Part shown: piece after piece, positions 41,601 through 51,600 of the stretch | How the letters are laid out: each line of letters opens with the position of its first letter | How positions within the stretch are numbered: position 1 is the stretch's first letter | Assembly: GCF_001482385.1 (NCBI RefSeq) | Contig: NZ_CP013611.1 | Location: 3,851,501 to 3,915,500, forward strand | Direction: 5' to 3' | DNA length: 64,000 bases | From: Pseudoalteromonas rubra | GTDB taxonomy: Bacteria > Pseudomonadota > Gammaproteobacteria > Enterobacterales > Alteromonadaceae | Translations under genes and position numbers: made by a program | Notes under the pieces: model-generated | Seen by the model: only the letters and a program-made list of their open reading frames with translations | Database searches by the model: none | What the model was told of the DNA's origin: nothing

Positions 41601-42626
41601 CACGGTGCTGATGTGATGCGGGTGCAGCAAGCACTGCCGCAGGCACAAGTCATCAACGGCTATGGCCCGACGGAAAACACCACCTTCAGCTGTTGTTACG
41701 CGATACCGACATTACATGAAAGCCAGGACATTGCGATAGGTACGCCGCTGAATGGCGATCAGGCCCTGGTGCTGAGCGATGACCTGAGTCTGGTGCCGTA
41801 TGGCAGTGTGGGTGAGTTGTGTGTAGGCGGTGATGGCCTGGCACAGGGTTATCTGAATCAACCTGAGCTGACGGCCGAGCGCTTTATTGACAATCCATTT
41901 TATGACCCCGAGGTGGCAGGCAGCTCAAAACGCCTGTATCGCACCGGTGATTTAGTGCGCTACCTGACCGATGGCAACCTGGCCTTCGTGGGCCGTGCCG
42001 ACGACCAAATTAAAATTCGCGGTTTCCGGGTTGAGCTGGGCGAGATAGCTCAGCAGCTGAGCCGCCAGAGTGACATAGACAGTGCACTGGTGCTGGCTAA
42101 AAACGGCCCGGCAGGCACCTATTTAGTGGCGTATGTCCAACCAGTTGAGACCATCGCAGAACAAGCACAGACTGAGTTTATGACTCAGACGCTGGCTACG
42201 CTGGCACAAACCTTACCGGATTACATGGTGCCTAAGTTGGGTGTGGTGATTGACGAATGGCCACTGACTGCCAACGGCAAAGTGAATAAAAAAGCCCTGC
42301 CTGAAGCAGATAGCAGCGCGCTTCAGGATACCTATGTGGCACCTGAAAATGACATTGAGCAGACCTTGTGTGAGATCTGGTCTCAGCTGTTGGGCATAGC
42401 GCATCAGGATATTAGCACGCAAAGCCACTTCTTCGACCTGGGCGGCCATTCTCTGCTGGTCGTGAAGCTGGCAACTCAGGTGCGTGAAACCTTCAACATT
42501 GAGTTCAGTATTCAGGAGCTCTACGACGCAACCAGGATCTGCGATCAGGCGGTCCACATTGAATATTTGCAGCTTAAGTTTAATCGCGACACGCAAACAG
42601 AAGCGTGTGAAGAGCTGGAATGGTAA
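32655..42626 (+). CDS. NRPS, modules 10-12 (dock-C-A-T-C-A-T-C-A-T; Phe, Val, Val)
   Basis: 3,323 residues from ATG 32655. Docking segment 1-58, C1 ~71 (HHIASDG near 205), A1 ~544 (D-A-W-T-I-A-A-V-C-K, Phe), T1 near 1084. C2 ~1176-1600 belongs to the dual condensation/epimerization family: ITPDMVPL and DIYPLAPLQEG precede it and its active motif is HHLIIDH at 1308. A2 ~1626 (D-A-I-W-L-G-G-T-F-K, Val-like), T2 near 2173, C3 ~2244 (HHIASDG), A3 ~2714 (same Val-like code), T3 near 3263. The dual-domain signature HH(I/L)xxxxGD is degenerate here (VHSMDPEND, 1190-1198), so conversion of Phe10 to the D form is uncertain. The C-terminus (CEELEW) is an acidic docking tail. A 45-base gap without obvious structure separates it from the next gene. 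Confidence 0.95.
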   Translation: MIAKQIIDEAIACDILLFTEAGKLGFKQKSAAPFPEALKKQIQAHKADIIAFLANQHNDLDIPQRPADKTRLPLSNAQQRLWFIDSLKQGSAEYNQPLAFTVSGQPDLTKIEAVLNVMVERHEILRTTYHQDDMGAYQQVNTSQPCRVKVHDLSQVDNWPSQIAEVIATESAKCFDLSADLMLRVDYFKAPATEEASGVLLFNTHHIASDGWSQQILLREFVTVYEQLNAGQSAELAPLEIQYGDFALWQQQRAENGALDDALSYWQQQLDDAPLVHDLPLCQTRPATKQHAGGHVQGRLASKVAQPLLALALRLQVTPFMLMHALLSLLLSRYSNSTDIVIGTPVANRISPQLDKLIGFFVNTLPLRVDTDQQNLHELVAHVKEVHLAAQQHQQVQFDQLVEHLNIPRSAQYAPLCQIMLTTASEFGINQNRNMLASALASDGLALAPFGVERVVARFDIDMHINISDGGVELDWLYDSSIFSHAFIARLNQNFAALLCQVSAQGEADLPLGDISALCDSERQQLVSTGEQQRLEYDTSRCIHHLFEQQVEAAPEATALVFQNQSISYAELNQRANQLAHYLLSEQQITPETLVGVCSSRSMEMMVSMLAILKAGGAYVPLDPDYPASRLSYMAADAGLKQVIGYGSGLAVAQSLMSEQAGTAIDIAALTLDDYPQHNPALDEIYNDSLAYVIYTSGSTGQPKGVQLIHQGAVNLAHNQQACFATCADSKVLQFASISFDAATWEWLMALIPGGTLVIADESQRTDVQQLSELLKTQQITHATLPPALLSTMTLQTDLALQCLIVAGEACEENVVARWRAHYPFYNAYGPSETSVCATVGEIIDDTIHIGTPLCNVQTYVLDQQQNLLPHGSLGELYVGGDGLARGYLGQPELTAERFIDNPFYDPEVAGSSKRLYRTGDLVRYLTDGNLAFVGRADDQIKIRGFRVELGEIAQQLSRQTQVDSALVLAKNGPAGTYLVAYVQPVETIAEQAQPEFMAQTLVTLAQTLPDYMVPKLGVVIDDWPLTANGKVNKKALPEADTSALQGTYVAPQGEREQLMVTLCGELLAQPAEQLSVTANFFTLGGHSLLLMQLASRLRQQGFEVDAQALFAAQSLQEMAQGLSLATTNDADESRSLIPADCIAITPDMVPLAALSQAELNDIAAEITGGMANIQDIYPLAPLQEGVLFVHSMDPENDPYVTNYLYELKSDAALAQFTDSLNFLLARHDVLRTAILWQGKRQALQVVQRSVTLPVTQLACAEGLSAQQTITALADGPQWLDLAQAPLLRLQVCQDPDTGSHYALLQAHHLIIDHVAMAVIQDELHSYSAGKAQSLPAPASYRQFISDTLARMETLDIEGFFSESLGHISEPTLPFGLQDTQGNGDTIREHKVALSDALSTAIRTYAKRHEVSPAAIFHAAWALVLGACSNQQEVVFGTVMSGRMNGGAGVERLLGMLINTLPVAVELQGSSVTDLIKEVDKRLKALLPYEQVSLAQAQKHSAVGSDGPLFSAMLNYRHTERDEADTPAQDSDIQGLSAQERTNYPFNLSVNDYGAAHVFSLDLQIDEQVEISRIAEYVITALSKLTEAAQTQPVSSLSVLPADEVARLLTQGQRSLGYDDTACIHHLFEQQAAAAPEATALVFQNQSISYAELNQRANKLAHYLLGEQHITPGTLIGVCSSRSVEMVVSILAILKAGGAYVPLDPNYPASRLSYMAVDAGLKQVIGYGSGLTVAQSLMSEQAGTAIDIAALTLDDYPLHNPALETLSGDALAYVIYTSGSTGQPKGVLTPHRAVQRLISTPHFMTLDSDTVFLHSANIAFDAATIELWGPLLNGGRCVLYPQDQLDIHALNTLIDSQAINSMWLTAGLFSEWSHHCDGRTSLRYVLAGGDIVHGADVIRVQQALPQAQVINGYGPTENTTFSCCYAIPTLHQSQDIAIGTPLNGDQVLVLSDDLSLVPYGSVGELCVGGDGLAEGYLNQPELTAERFINNPFYDPEVAGSAKRLYRTGDLVRYLADGNLAFVGRADDQIKIRGFRVELGEIAQQLSRQSDIDSALVLAKNGPAGTYLVAYVQPVETIAEQAQPEFMTQTLATLAQSLPDYMVPKLGVVIDEWPLTANGKVNKKALPEADTSVLHGTYVAPANEVEQALCQIWAQLLDLEAGRISTTDNFFDLGGHSLLSVRLAAELRAQLAVELPIKALFNAATIADQAREVAAHRGEQVREQITALPRALQTDPQLGEHSALPLSFAQQRLWFIDQLHKGSAQYNMPAAFDVSGTLDLTVVEAVLQTIIDRHEVLKTVYRDGEQGAEQLIRRDARFALSYDDVRMCNEAQQQQAIATAMTQQLNQPFDLTRDVMIRAGYIQTADNEGVLLFNMHHIASDGWSMQVLIKEFVQLYQAYSQKQSNPLAPLAIQYADYAQWQRDYLSDALLEQQLEYWQQQLADVPPVHSLPLDYPRPDTKQHQGAQVKSTLSKEVAQGLAALAKAEGLTPFMLLHGALSLLLSRHSNAQDIVIGTPVANRMQAELEPLIGFFVNTLVLNVNTAQATLAEYLAHVKAVHLGAQSNQDVPFEQLVEQLNVPRSTAHTPLFQVMLTTRTDYGLTGEVEDSAWSLGGAQLSPRSDGSVVAKFDLDVNMALSETGVELCWTYDTALFSEAHIDTLNRHLGTLLTTLTHSDSASLLTQAPGTLTLLSDAEQQALLVSPNQSEQNYDATLSIHQAFEQQAAAAPEATALVFQNQSISYAELNQRANQLAHYLLSEQHITPGTLIGVCSSRSVEMVVSILAILKAGGAYVPLDPNYPASRLNYMAVDAGLKQVIGFGSGLAVAQSLMSEQAGTAIDIAALELDDYPQHNPALDEVSSDSLAYVIYTSGSTGQPKGVLTPHRAVQRLISTPHFMTLDSDTVFLHSANIAFDAATIELWGPLLNGGRCVLYPQDQLDIHALNTLIDSQAINSMWLTAGLFSEWSHHCDGRTSLRYVLAGGDIVHGADVMRVQQALPQAQVINGYGPTENTTFSCCYAIPTLHESQDIAIGTPLNGDQALVLSDDLSLVPYGSVGELCVGGDGLAQGYLNQPELTAERFIDNPFYDPEVAGSSKRLYRTGDLVRYLTDGNLAFVGRADDQIKIRGFRVELGEIAQQLSRQSDIDSALVLAKNGPAGTYLVAYVQPVETIAEQAQTEFMTQTLATLAQTLPDYMVPKLGVVIDEWPLTANGKVNKKALPEADSSALQDTYVAPENDIEQTLCEIWSQLLGIAHQDISTQSHFFDLGGHSLLVVKLATQVRETFNIEFSIQELYDATRICDQAVHIEYLQLKFNRDTQTEACEELEW
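34291..35492 (+). repeat. Phe A-domain segment shared with 47584-48785
   Basis: 1.2 kb match at a constant offset of 13,293, from the A-domain start (FEQQVEAAPEA) to the RGFRVELGE hinge motif. Confidence 0.85.
35781..37546 (+). repeat. T plus dual-type C segment shared with 45831-47596
   Basis: 1.77 kb match at a constant offset of 10,050. It covers the carrier domain and the whole dual-type C domain, up to the start of the next A domain. Confidence 0.88.
37551..39037 (+). repeat. Val A-domain cassette, copy 1 of 3
   Basis: 1.49 kb unit nearly identical to 40821-42307 (offset 3,270) and 44337-45823. It encodes one complete Val-like A domain up to the NGKVNKKALPEA motif. Confidence 0.85.
39385..42307 (+). 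repeat. C-A(Val) unit shared with 42901-45823
   Basis: 2.9 kb match at a constant offset of 3,516. It starts at the C-domain motif LSFAQQRLWF and ends at the A10 motif of the Val-like A domain. It includes Val cassette copy 2 (40821-42307). Confidence 0.9.
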
Positions 42627-42671
42627 CCACGGCGTCCGACATTTAATCGACAGAATTTTAAGAAGAAAACA

Positions 42672-45600
42672 ATGAATACAATTAAAAAGTTAATCATAGA
42701 ACTAGAAAAACAGGGCGTCAGTTTTTATCTCGACAATGGCAAGCTCAAGTCAAAAGCCAGACAAGGTGCAATCACACCTCAGATAGCCGCTCAGGTAAAA
42801 CAAAATAAGGCGGCATTGATTGAATTTTTAGCCTCAGAGCAACAGCAAAATACTCAGGTGCGCGCCAAAGTCACGCCCAGAGTCGCATCGGATATCGCGC
42901 CACTGTCTTTTGCCCAGCAGCGCCTGTGGTTTATCGATCAGCTCCATAAGGGCTCGGCGCAGTACAATATGCCGGCTGCCTTTGATGTCAGCGGCACACT
43001 GGATTTGACAGTGGTGGAAGCCGTGTTACAAACCATCATTGACCGCCACGAAGTACTTAAAACCGTTTATCGTGATGGCGAGCAGGGTGCGGAGCAGCTG
43101 ATCCGTCGAGATGCCCGCTTCACCCTCAGTTATGACGATGTGCGGATGTGCAGTGAAGCGCAGCAGCAACAGGCCATCACCACAGCCATGACGCAACAGC
43201 TTAATCAGCCGTTTGATCTGACCCGCGACGTGATGATCCGTGCCGGGTATATTCAGACTGCAGACAACGAAGGCGTGTTGCTGTTCAATATGCATCACAT
43301 TGCTTCCGATGGTTGGTCGATGCAGGTCTTGATTAAAGAATTTGTCCAGCTGTATCAGGCATACAGCCAGAAGCAAAGTAATCCACTGGCTCCTTTGGCC
43401 ATTCAGTACGCGGATTATGCGCAGTGGCAACGGGATTACCTCAGTGATGCGTTGCTTGAACAGCAGCTTGAGTACTGGCAGCAACAACTGGCAGATGTGC
43501 CGCCGGTACACAGTTTACCGCTGGACTATCCGCGTCCGGACACCAAACAACATCAGGGTGCACAGGTTAAAAGCACGCTGAGCAAAGAAGTGGCACAGGG
43601 GCTGGCTGCGCTGGCTAAGGCCGAAGGATTGACGCCGTTTATGCTCCTTCATGGCGCTTTGTCTTTGCTGTTGTCGCGACACAGTAATGCCCGGGATATC
43701 GTCATTGGTACGCCGGTGGCCAACCGCATGCAGGCCGAGCTGGAGCCGTTAATTGGGTTTTTTGTCAATACCTTAGTTCTGAATGTTAATACCGCTCAGG
43801 CAACCCTGGCGGAGTATCTGGCACATGTTAAAGCCGTCCATCTGGGTGCGCAGTCAAACCAGGATGTACCGTTCGAGCAGCTGGTTGAGCAGCTGAATGT
43901 ACCGCGCAGCACGGCGCACACACCGCTGTTTCAGGTGATGCTGACAACCCGCACCGATTATGGTCTGACCGGGGAAGTCGAAGACAGTGCCTGGTCGCTG
44001 GGTGGGGCTCAGCTGAGTCCTCGCAGTGATGGCTCGGTTGTGGCCAAGTTTGACCTGGATGTGAACATGGCGTTGAGTGAGACCGGGGTTGAGCTGTGCT
44101 GGACCTATGATACGGCCTTATTCAGCGAAGCACACATTGACACCCTTAATCGTCATCTGGGCACTTTACTGACGACGCTGACACACAGCGACAGTGCGAG
44201 TCTGCTTACGCAGGCACCAGGCACCCTGACCTTACTCTCTGATGCAGAGCAGCAGGCCTTGCTGGTATCACCAAATCAGAGTGAACAAAATTATGATGCC
44301 ACACTGAGCATTCATCAGGCCTTTGAGCAACAGGCAGCGGCAGCGCCTGAAGCAACCGCGCTGGTGTTCCAGAACCAATCCATCAGTTACGCCGAGCTAA
44401 ACCAGCGGGCCAATCAGCTGGCCCATTACCTGCTGAGTGAGCAGCACATCACACCAGGCACCCTGATTGGGGTATGCAGCAGCCGCTCGGTAGAGATGGT
44501 GGTGAGCATACTGGGGATACTCAAAGCCGGTGGCGCGTATGTGCCACTGGACCCGAACTACCCGGCCAGTCGCCTGAGCTATATGGCAGTTGATGCGGGC
44601 CTTAAGCAAGTGATTGGGTTTGGCAGTGGGCAGGCTGTGGCTCAGAGCCTGATGAGCGAACAAGCGGGCACCGCTATAGATATTGCGGCTCTGACGCTTG
44701 ATGATTATCCGCTGCGCAATCCGGCTCTGGATGAGGTCAGCAGTGACAGTCTGGCTTATGTGATTTATACCTCAGGCTCAACGGGTCAGCCCAAAGGCGT
44801 GCTGACCCCACATCGCGCGGTACAGCGCCTTATTAGCACGCCGCATTTTATGACCCTGGACAGCGACACGGTATTCCTGCACAGCGCTAACATTGCCTTT
44901 GATGCGGCAACCATAGAGCTATGGGGACCCTTACTCAATGGCGGACGTTGTGTGTTGTATCCACAGGACCAGCTGGACATTCACGCACTCAATACGCTGA
45001 TTGATAGTCAGGTCATTAACAGCATGTGGCTGACGGCGGGTCTGTTCAGTGAGTGGAGCCACCACTGTGACGGTCGCACTTCTCTGCGTTATGTACTGGC
45101 TGGCGGCGACATAGTCCACGGTGCTGATGTGATGCGGGTGCAGCAAGCACTGCCGCAGGCACAAGTCATCAACGGCTATGGCCCGACGGAAAACACCACC
45201 TTCAGCTGTTGTTACGCGATACCGACATTACATGAAAGCCAGGACATTGCGATAGGTACGCCGCTGAATGGCGATCAGGCCCTGGTGCTGAGCGATGACC
45301 TGAGTCTGGTGCCGTATGGCAGTGTGGGTGAGTTGTGTGTAGGCGGTGATGGCCTGGCACAGGGTTATCTGAATCAACCTGAGCTGACGGCCGAGCGCTT
45401 TATTGACAATCCATTTTATGACCCCGAGGTGGCAGGCAGCTCAAAACGCCTGTATCGCACCGGTGATTTAGTGCGCTACCTGACCGATGGCAACCTGGCC
45501 TTCGTGGGCCGTGCCGACGACCAAATTAAAATTCGCGGTTTCCGGGTTGAGCTGGGCGAGATAGCTCAGCAGCTGAGCCGCCAGAGTGACATAGACAGTG

Positions 45601-48600
45601 CACTGGTGCTGGCTAAAAACGGCCCGGCAGGCACCTATTTAGTGGCGTATGTCCAACCAGTTGAGATCATCGCAGAACAAGCACAGACTGAGTTTATGAC
45701 TCAGACGCTGGCTACGCTGGCACAAACCTTACCGGATTACATGGTGCCTAAGTTGGGTGTGGTGATTGACGAATGGCCACTGACGGCCAACGGCAAAGTA
45801 AACAAAAAAGCCCTGCCTGAAGCCGACACCTCGGCATTGCAGGGCACTTATGTGGCGCCGCAGGGGGAGCGTGAGCAATTAATGGTTACGCTGTGTGGCG
45901 AATTGCTGGCACAGCCTGCCGAGCAGCTCAGCGTCACGGCAAACTTTTTCACTCTGGGCGGTCATTCCCTGTTGCTTATGCAGCTGGCCAGCCGACTCAG
46001 ACAGCAAGGTTTTGAGGTGGATGCACAGGCGTTGTTCGCCGCTCAGTCCCTGCAAGAAATGGCACAGGGACTAAGCCTTGCCACAACAAGCGACGCAGAT
46101 GAAAGCCGCAGCCTGATCCCGGCTGGTTGCACCGCCATTACGCCGGATATGGTGCCGCTGGCTGCACTGAGCCAGACCGAGCTGAACGATATCGCCGCTG
46201 AGATCCCTGGGGGCATGGCCAACATTCAGGATATCTATCCGCTGGCACCGTTACAGGAAGGGGTGCTGTTCGTGCACAGCATGGACCCGGAGAACGATCC
46301 CTATGTCACTAATTATCTTTATGAATTAAAAAGCGATGCGGCTCTGGCTCAGTTTACTGACAGCCTGAACTTTTTGCTGGCCCGTCATGATGTGCTGCGT
46401 ACTGCCATTCTCTGGCAGGGTAAGCGTCAGGCATTGCAGGTGGTCCAACGCTCTGTGACGCTGCCGGTGACACAGCTTGCCTGTGCTGAGGGACTGAGTG
46501 CACAGCAAACCATCACCGCGCTGGCCGATGGTCCACAGTGGCTGGATCTGGCTCAGGCACCATTGTTACGCTTGCAGGTGTGTCAGGATCCGGACACGGG
46601 TTCCCACTATGCACTATTACAGGCACACCACCTGATCATCGACCATGTTGCCATGGCGGTGATCCAGGATGAACTACACAGTTACAGCGCAGGTAAGGCA
46701 CAGAGCTTGCCTGCGCCGGCGTCTTACCGCCAGTTTATCAGCGATACCCTAGCGCGCATGGAAACGCTCGATATAGAAGGGTTTTTCTCTGAGTCGCTGG
46801 GCCATATCAGCGAGCCGACACTGCCTTTTGGGTTGCAGGATACTCAGGGCAACGGTGATACTATTCGAGAGCATAAAGTGGCTCTGAGTGACGCGCTGAG
46901 CAAGGCCATTCGGGCTTATGCAAAACAGCATGAAGTCAGTCCGGCGGCGATTTTCCATGCCGCCTGGGCACTGGTGCTGGGGGCTTGCAGCAACCAGCAG
47001 GAAGTGGTGTTTGGCACCGTGATGAGCGGTCGGATGAATGGCGGCGCCGGTGTAGAACGCCTGCTGGGGATGTTGATCAACACCTTACCCGTGGCGGTTG
47101 AGTTACAGGGGTCTTCGGTCGCAGACTTGATTAAAGACGTGGACAAACGATTGAAAGCGTTGCTGCCTTATGAGCAGGTATCGCTGGCACAGGCTCAGAA
47201 ACACAGCGCGGTGGGCTCAGACGGTCCGTTATTCAGCGCGATGCTGAACTATCGTCACACCGAGCGGGACGAAACCGACACGCCAGCACAGGGCGGTGAT
47301 ATTCAGGCTTTGAGTGCACAGGAGCGCACCAACTACCCGTTTAACCTATCGGTGAATGATTATGGCGCAGCCCATGTGTTCAGCCTGGACTTACAAATTG
47401 ATGAACAGGTAGAGATCAGCCGCATCGCAGAGTATGTGATTACGGCGCTGAGTAAGCTGACGGAAGCAACCCAAACACAATCAGTGAGTGAACTGAACGT
47501 CTTACCGGCGGATGAAGTGGCCAGGTTACTGACACAGGGTCAGCGCAGCTTAGGCTACGATGACACCGCCTGTATTCATCATTTATTTGAACAGCAGGTG
47601 GAAGCTGCACCCGAGGCAACGGCGATGGTGTTCCAGAACCAATCCATCAGTTACGCCGAGCTAAACCAGCGGGCTAACCAGCTGGCCCATTATCTGCTGA
47701 GTGAGCATCAGATCACACCTGAAACCTTGATAGGGGTCTGTAGTAGTCGTTCGGTAGAGATGATAGTGAGCATGCTGGCGATACTCAAAGCCGGTGGCGC
47801 GTATGTGCCACTGGATCCGAATTATCCGGCCAGCCGCCTGAGCTATATGGCAGCCGATGCGGGTCTGAAGCAAGTGTTCGGATTTGGCAGTGGTCTGACC
47901 GTGGCTCAGAGCCTGATGAGCGAACAAGCAGGCACCGCAATAGATATTGCGGCCCTTGAATTGGATGACTATCCACATCACAACCCGGCACTGGAAGAGA
48001 TCAGCAGCGACAGTCTGGCTTATGTGATTTACACCTCAGGTTCAACGGGTCAGCCCAAAGGGGTGCAGCTTATTCATCAGGGGGCAGTGAACCTGGCTCA
48101 CAACCAGCAAGCCCGTTTTGCTACCTGTGCCGACAGTAAAGTGTTGCAATTCGCATCCATCAGTTTTGATGCGGCGACCTGGGAGTGGCTGATGGCCTTG
48201 ATCCCGGGTGGTACCCTGGTGATTGCCGACGAATCACAACGTACGGATGTACAGCAGCTCTCTGAGTTGTTAAAAACGCAGCAGATCACCCATGCGACTT
48301 TGCCACCGGCGTTGTTGTCGACCATGACGTTGCAGACAGATCTGGCGCTGCAATGTTTAATTGTGGCAGGGGAAGCCTGTGAAGAAAATGTGGTGGCACG
48401 CTGGCGGGCACATTATCCTTTCTATAATGCTTATGGCCCGTCGGAGACCTCAGTCTGTGCGACTGTGGGTGAAATCCTTGATGACACCATACATATCGGC
48501 ACACCTTTGTGTAATGTTCAGACCTATGTGCTGGATCAGCAACAGAGCTTATTGCCTTACGGAAGCTTAGGCGAGCTGTATGTCGGTGGCGACGGCCTGG

Positions 48601-51600
48601 CGCGTGGCTATCTGGGTCAGCCCGAGCTGACGGCCGAGCGTTTTATAGACAATCCATTTTATGACCCCGAGGTGGCTGGCAGCTCGAAACGCTTGTATCG
48701 CACCGGTGATTTAGTGCGCTACCTGGCCGATGGCAACCTGGCCTTTGTGGGCCGTGCCGACGACCAAATTAAAATTCGAGGTTTCCGAGTTGAGCTGGGT
48801 GAGATTGCTCAGCGACTCAGTCAGCTGACTGATATTGACTCCGCGGTTGTGGTGGCCAAAAAAGGCGCATCGGGCAATGATCTGGTTGCTTATATACAGC
48901 CGACAGAGGTCGTCACAACAGAGGCTCAGAGTGATTTTATCAATGCGACTTTGGCACAGCTTGCCGCTCAGGTGCCAGAGTATATGGTGCCTAAGCTGGC
49001 GGTGGTCATCGACGAGTGGCCATTGACGGCGAACGGAAAAATTAACAAAAAGGCGTTGCCTGAGCCAGATAAGGCACTGCTGAAAAATGCATATTGCGCA
49101 CCGAGAAACGACACTGAAAGCACGCTGTGTGATATCTGGCAGGATTTACTGGGCATAGAGCAGGTGGGAATACAGGATAACTTCTTTACGCTGGGTGGCG
49201 ATTCCATCATTGCCATCCAAATGGTCGGGCGCGCCAGACAACAGGGCCTACATCTGAACGTGAAACAGCTGTTTGCGACGCCAAGTATTGCGACCCTGAG
49301 TGAACATGTTGAATTCAGCACTCGCATCAATGCGCAGCAGGATGCGGTGACCGGTGAGATGCCATTGCTGCCAATCCAGCAGCGCTTTTTTGCGGCAAAC
49401 CGGGCTGCGCCAAGTCATTATAATCAGTCATTACTACTCAGCGCGCCGGGTAATATAACAGGCCACTTTTCTGAGCTGGTAAACGCATTAGTTGAACGCC
49501 ATGACGCGTTGCGACTGCGATTTGCAGAGGTCGCTAGCTTTGTACCACTGTGCGACACGCAGGTGGCCAATATGCATCAGATAGTTGATTTGAGTGAGCT
49601 GAATGAGGCGGATTTCAGTGCTGAGGTTGAGCGTCAGTGTGATGCATTGCAGCGGCAGCTGGATATAGAAAAGGGACCATTGTGCAAGTTTGTGTATTTT
49701 TATGCTGGTGATGATAAGCCTGCACGGCTGTTTATGACCATTCATCACCTGGTTGTGGACGGGGTATCTTGGCGTATTCTGCTTCAGGATCTGGAAACCG
49801 CACTACACGCAATTGAAACTGCACAACCTATCCAGCTGGCGGAAAAAACCAGTTCTTATCAGGCCTGGGGCGAAGCGGTGAATGCGCTGGCGCAGTCCGA
49901 GGCACTGAGTGAACAACAGACTTACTGGCGTGACAGACTGTCGTTGTTCCCGGCTCAGTCTTCAGCCAAAGTAGCGGCCGAGCAGTGGCACAATGTGTCC
50001 TTCTCTTTGGATGAATCGGACACCCGGATATTACTGGCAGACTGTCAGCAGGTATTCCACAGTAATGTGGACACGCTGATGCTCAGTGCTTTCCTGCTGG
50101 CTTATCAGACCACCTTTGACAGGCCTTTGCTGCGTGTTGATATGGAAAGTCACGGCCGGGAAGAAACTGTGTTTGACGGGCTGGATGTGACCCAGACAAT
50201 AGGCTGGTTTACCAATCTTTATCCGCTGATCCTCGGGGGTCAGCAAGATGACCTGATCGCAACCGTTAAATCGGTAAAACAGACGCTGCAACAACTACCC
50301 ATGCATGGTTTAGGGTATGGATTATTAAAGCATATCCGACAGGACGCTGAGATCTGTGCTTTGGACAAGCGAAGTATTGACCAGGCAATCGTCTTTAACT
50401 ATCTGGGTAAACTAGATAATGTGACGGGTACACAGGGTCGTCTGGCAATGGCGCAAGAATCGCGAGGCGCAGAGTCAGCCCCTGAGGAAGCCGACCTGCA
50501 TCACTTAATGGTCAATGGTCAAAGTCAGGACAATCAGTTGAGATTTGACTTGAGCTTTGCGATGCCAAGTTATTCAGAGGCACAAATTGAGGCATTATCA
50601 GCCCGGTTTAAAGCGGTTTTACTTCAGCTGGTAGCCAAGGCCAAAGCTGGTGCTGAGTGCCAGACGCTGATTGTCGAGGATTTCCCGGCTGCAACACTGG
50701 AACAGGCTCAGCTGGACTCATTGCAAGCTCAATACTCAGATATTGAAAGAGTGTATGTGGCAACGCCGATGCAACAGGGGATGATTTACCATGACTTACT
50801 ACAGCAAGATGCCAGTCTGTATACCACGTTGACACACTTTGAGCTTGATGGTGAGGTGGACACACCCGCCATGCAGCAGGCCTGGCAGAATGTGATTGCA
50901 CGCCATGCAATCCTGCGCACCAGCTTCAGTGTGTTTGATGATGCAGATATTCATCAGGTGGTACATAACAATGCGCTCATTGAGATGGAAGTACTCGATT
51001 GGCAACATAAGTCCGCTGAATTACTGGAAACCCAGCTCAGCGAGTTGCATCACGCCATTAAAGCCAAAGGGTTTGATTTTAATTTGGCCCCGTTGATGAG
51101 TCTGACACTGGTGCGTTTGCCCGCGCAAAAAGCCCAGCTTATCTGGTCTCACCATCATGTCTTGACCGATGGCTGGTGTCAGGCCACCTTGTTCTCCGAG
51201 GTACTGGGCTATTATCAGAGTCTAACCGGTGGACAGCCTCTGACCTTGCCACCTGCGGCGAATTACGAGGATTATATTCAATGGTTATGTAACCAAAATA
51301 GGGGAGGTGCGCGGGCTTTCTGGGATGCTGAACTGGCAGGAGTTAGTGCACCGACTACGTTGCAGTTACCTGCTGCGGCCAGTGACGTTCCGTGTTATGA
51401 CGAAATCAAATGGAGTTGCGATGAAACGCTTACCCGTCAGCTGAGTCAATTTGCGCAAAGTCAGCAGGTCACCGCGAATGCTGTGCTGCAATTAGTGTGG
51501 GCTTATACGCTGCACCGCTACAGTGCGCAATCGGATGTATGCTTTGGCACCACCTTATCTGGGCGTCCGCCGGAAGTGGCGAATGTGGAGCAAATGATAG

